In this document: positions 63,812 to 64,000 of the stretch, in pieces | How positions within the stretch are numbered: position 1 is the stretch's first letter | Layout of the letters: each line of letters begins with the position of its first letter | Assembly (NCBI GenBank): GCA_024372495.1 | Contig: CP099977.1 | Location: 3,038,001 to 3,102,000, forward strand | Direction: 5' to 3' | DNA from: Pseudarthrobacter sp. Fe7 | Lineage (GTDB): Bacteria > Actinomycetota > Actinomycetes > Actinomycetales > Micrococcaceae | DNA: 64,000 nucleotides | Translations under genes and position numbers: made by a program | The notes under the pieces: generated by a model | Database searches by the model: none | Seen by the model: the letters and a program-made list of their open reading frames with translations, nothing else | What the model was told of the DNA's origin: nothing

Positions 63812-64000
63812 TCATGACCCTTCAGGACGAACGAACCAATCAAGGACTCCGCGCCCCGGAAGAGGTGCTCTCAAGCGCTGACATGAACGGGGCGTGGGCG
63901 ACCCGCCACAGCTTTGCCCGCACCATGCTCCGCCGCGCCGCCGCCCGCAAATGGGCTATCACCAGGACCCGGCTGGACCTGGACGCAGAAGCACGGGGCA
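63808..64000 (+). CDS. Partial gene at the window end, unidentified
   Basis: ATG 63808 overlaps the aldehyde dehydrogenase TGA, so the two are translationally coupled. The visible 64 residues (MIMTLQDERTNQGLRAPEEV and, later, RHSFARTMLRRAAARKWAIT) are basic and lack a signal peptide. I cannot name the family from this fragment. Confidence 0.6.
   Translation, partial: MIMTLQDERTNQGLRAPEEVLSSADMNGAWATRHSFARTMLRRAAARKWAITRTRLDLDAEARG

Overview
The window looks like a chromosomal segment of a high-GC actinobacterium of the Micrococcaceae (Arthrobacter / Pseudarthrobacter type). The grounds are strong G/C bias at third codon positions, GTG starts, LCP, class F sortase and DUF4383 proteins, and a chromate cluster with the ChrB / beta-propeller / ChrA gene order known from Arthrobacter. 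No rRNA, complete tRNA or CRISPR array was seen.

Layout. (1) 1-12.8 kb: an accessory zone of small, mostly hypothetical or lipoprotein genes, several broken, with dispersed repeats, a gamma-butyrolactone-receptor-like TetR gene, an HTH-antitoxin/zeta-toxin pair and a truncated cadD. (2) 12.9-18 kb: LCP protein, secreted propeller-like protein, HAD hydrolase, lipoprotein. (3) 18.2-19.2 kb: a serine resolvase flanked by iterated short motifs. (4) 19.4-30.5 kb: an envelope and stress region holding a SnoaL-like protein, a peroxiredoxin, a secreted protein of tandem 37-residue repeats with two in-frame amber codons, a Pro-rich exported protein, DUF4383, a CHRD protein with class F sortase, a cupredoxin and a decayed copC. 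(5) 30.5-34.5 kb: a gene-poor, lower-GC zone with tRNA-like fragments, paired palindromes, a CynX-type MFS transporter and a decayed duplicate of the ald/tpa promoter region. (6) 34.5-37.8 kb: aceA and aceB. (7) 38.1-41.8 kb: chromate resistance. (8) 41.9-43.6 kb: IS21 and IS481 remnants. (9) 43.9-60.8 kb: a taurine (aminosulfonate) dissimilation cluster. (10) 60.9-64 kb: an IS3 remnant, then a LysR regulator diverging from an aldehyde dehydrogenase operon cut by the window end.

How the taurine genes fit together. Tpa transfers the amino group of taurine to pyruvate, giving sulfoacetaldehyde and alanine. Ald regenerates pyruvate and releases ammonium. Xsc splits sulfoacetaldehyde with phosphate into acetyl phosphate and sulfite, and Pta makes acetyl-CoA. 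TauE/SafE and a YeiH-type protein are candidate sulfite/sulfate exporters. A MocR-type TauR gene and CTGGAC-type operators sit at the ald/tpa divergent promoter. AceA and AceB, 20 kb away, would allow growth on the acetyl-CoA. A CobS/CobT-like AAA+/VWA pair and an IclR regulator lie inside the cluster with no known role there.

Reading caution. Many genes are split by single-base indels. In eleven genes, 14 of these fall at one sequence context: a (C/G)AGCTC site read with an extra G, or GAGCTC read one base short. Restoring the site restores the conserved protein each time. I read this as a motif-linked consensus error rather than mass pseudogenisation. Affected genes are therefore annotated over their full corrected extent, with the break position given.
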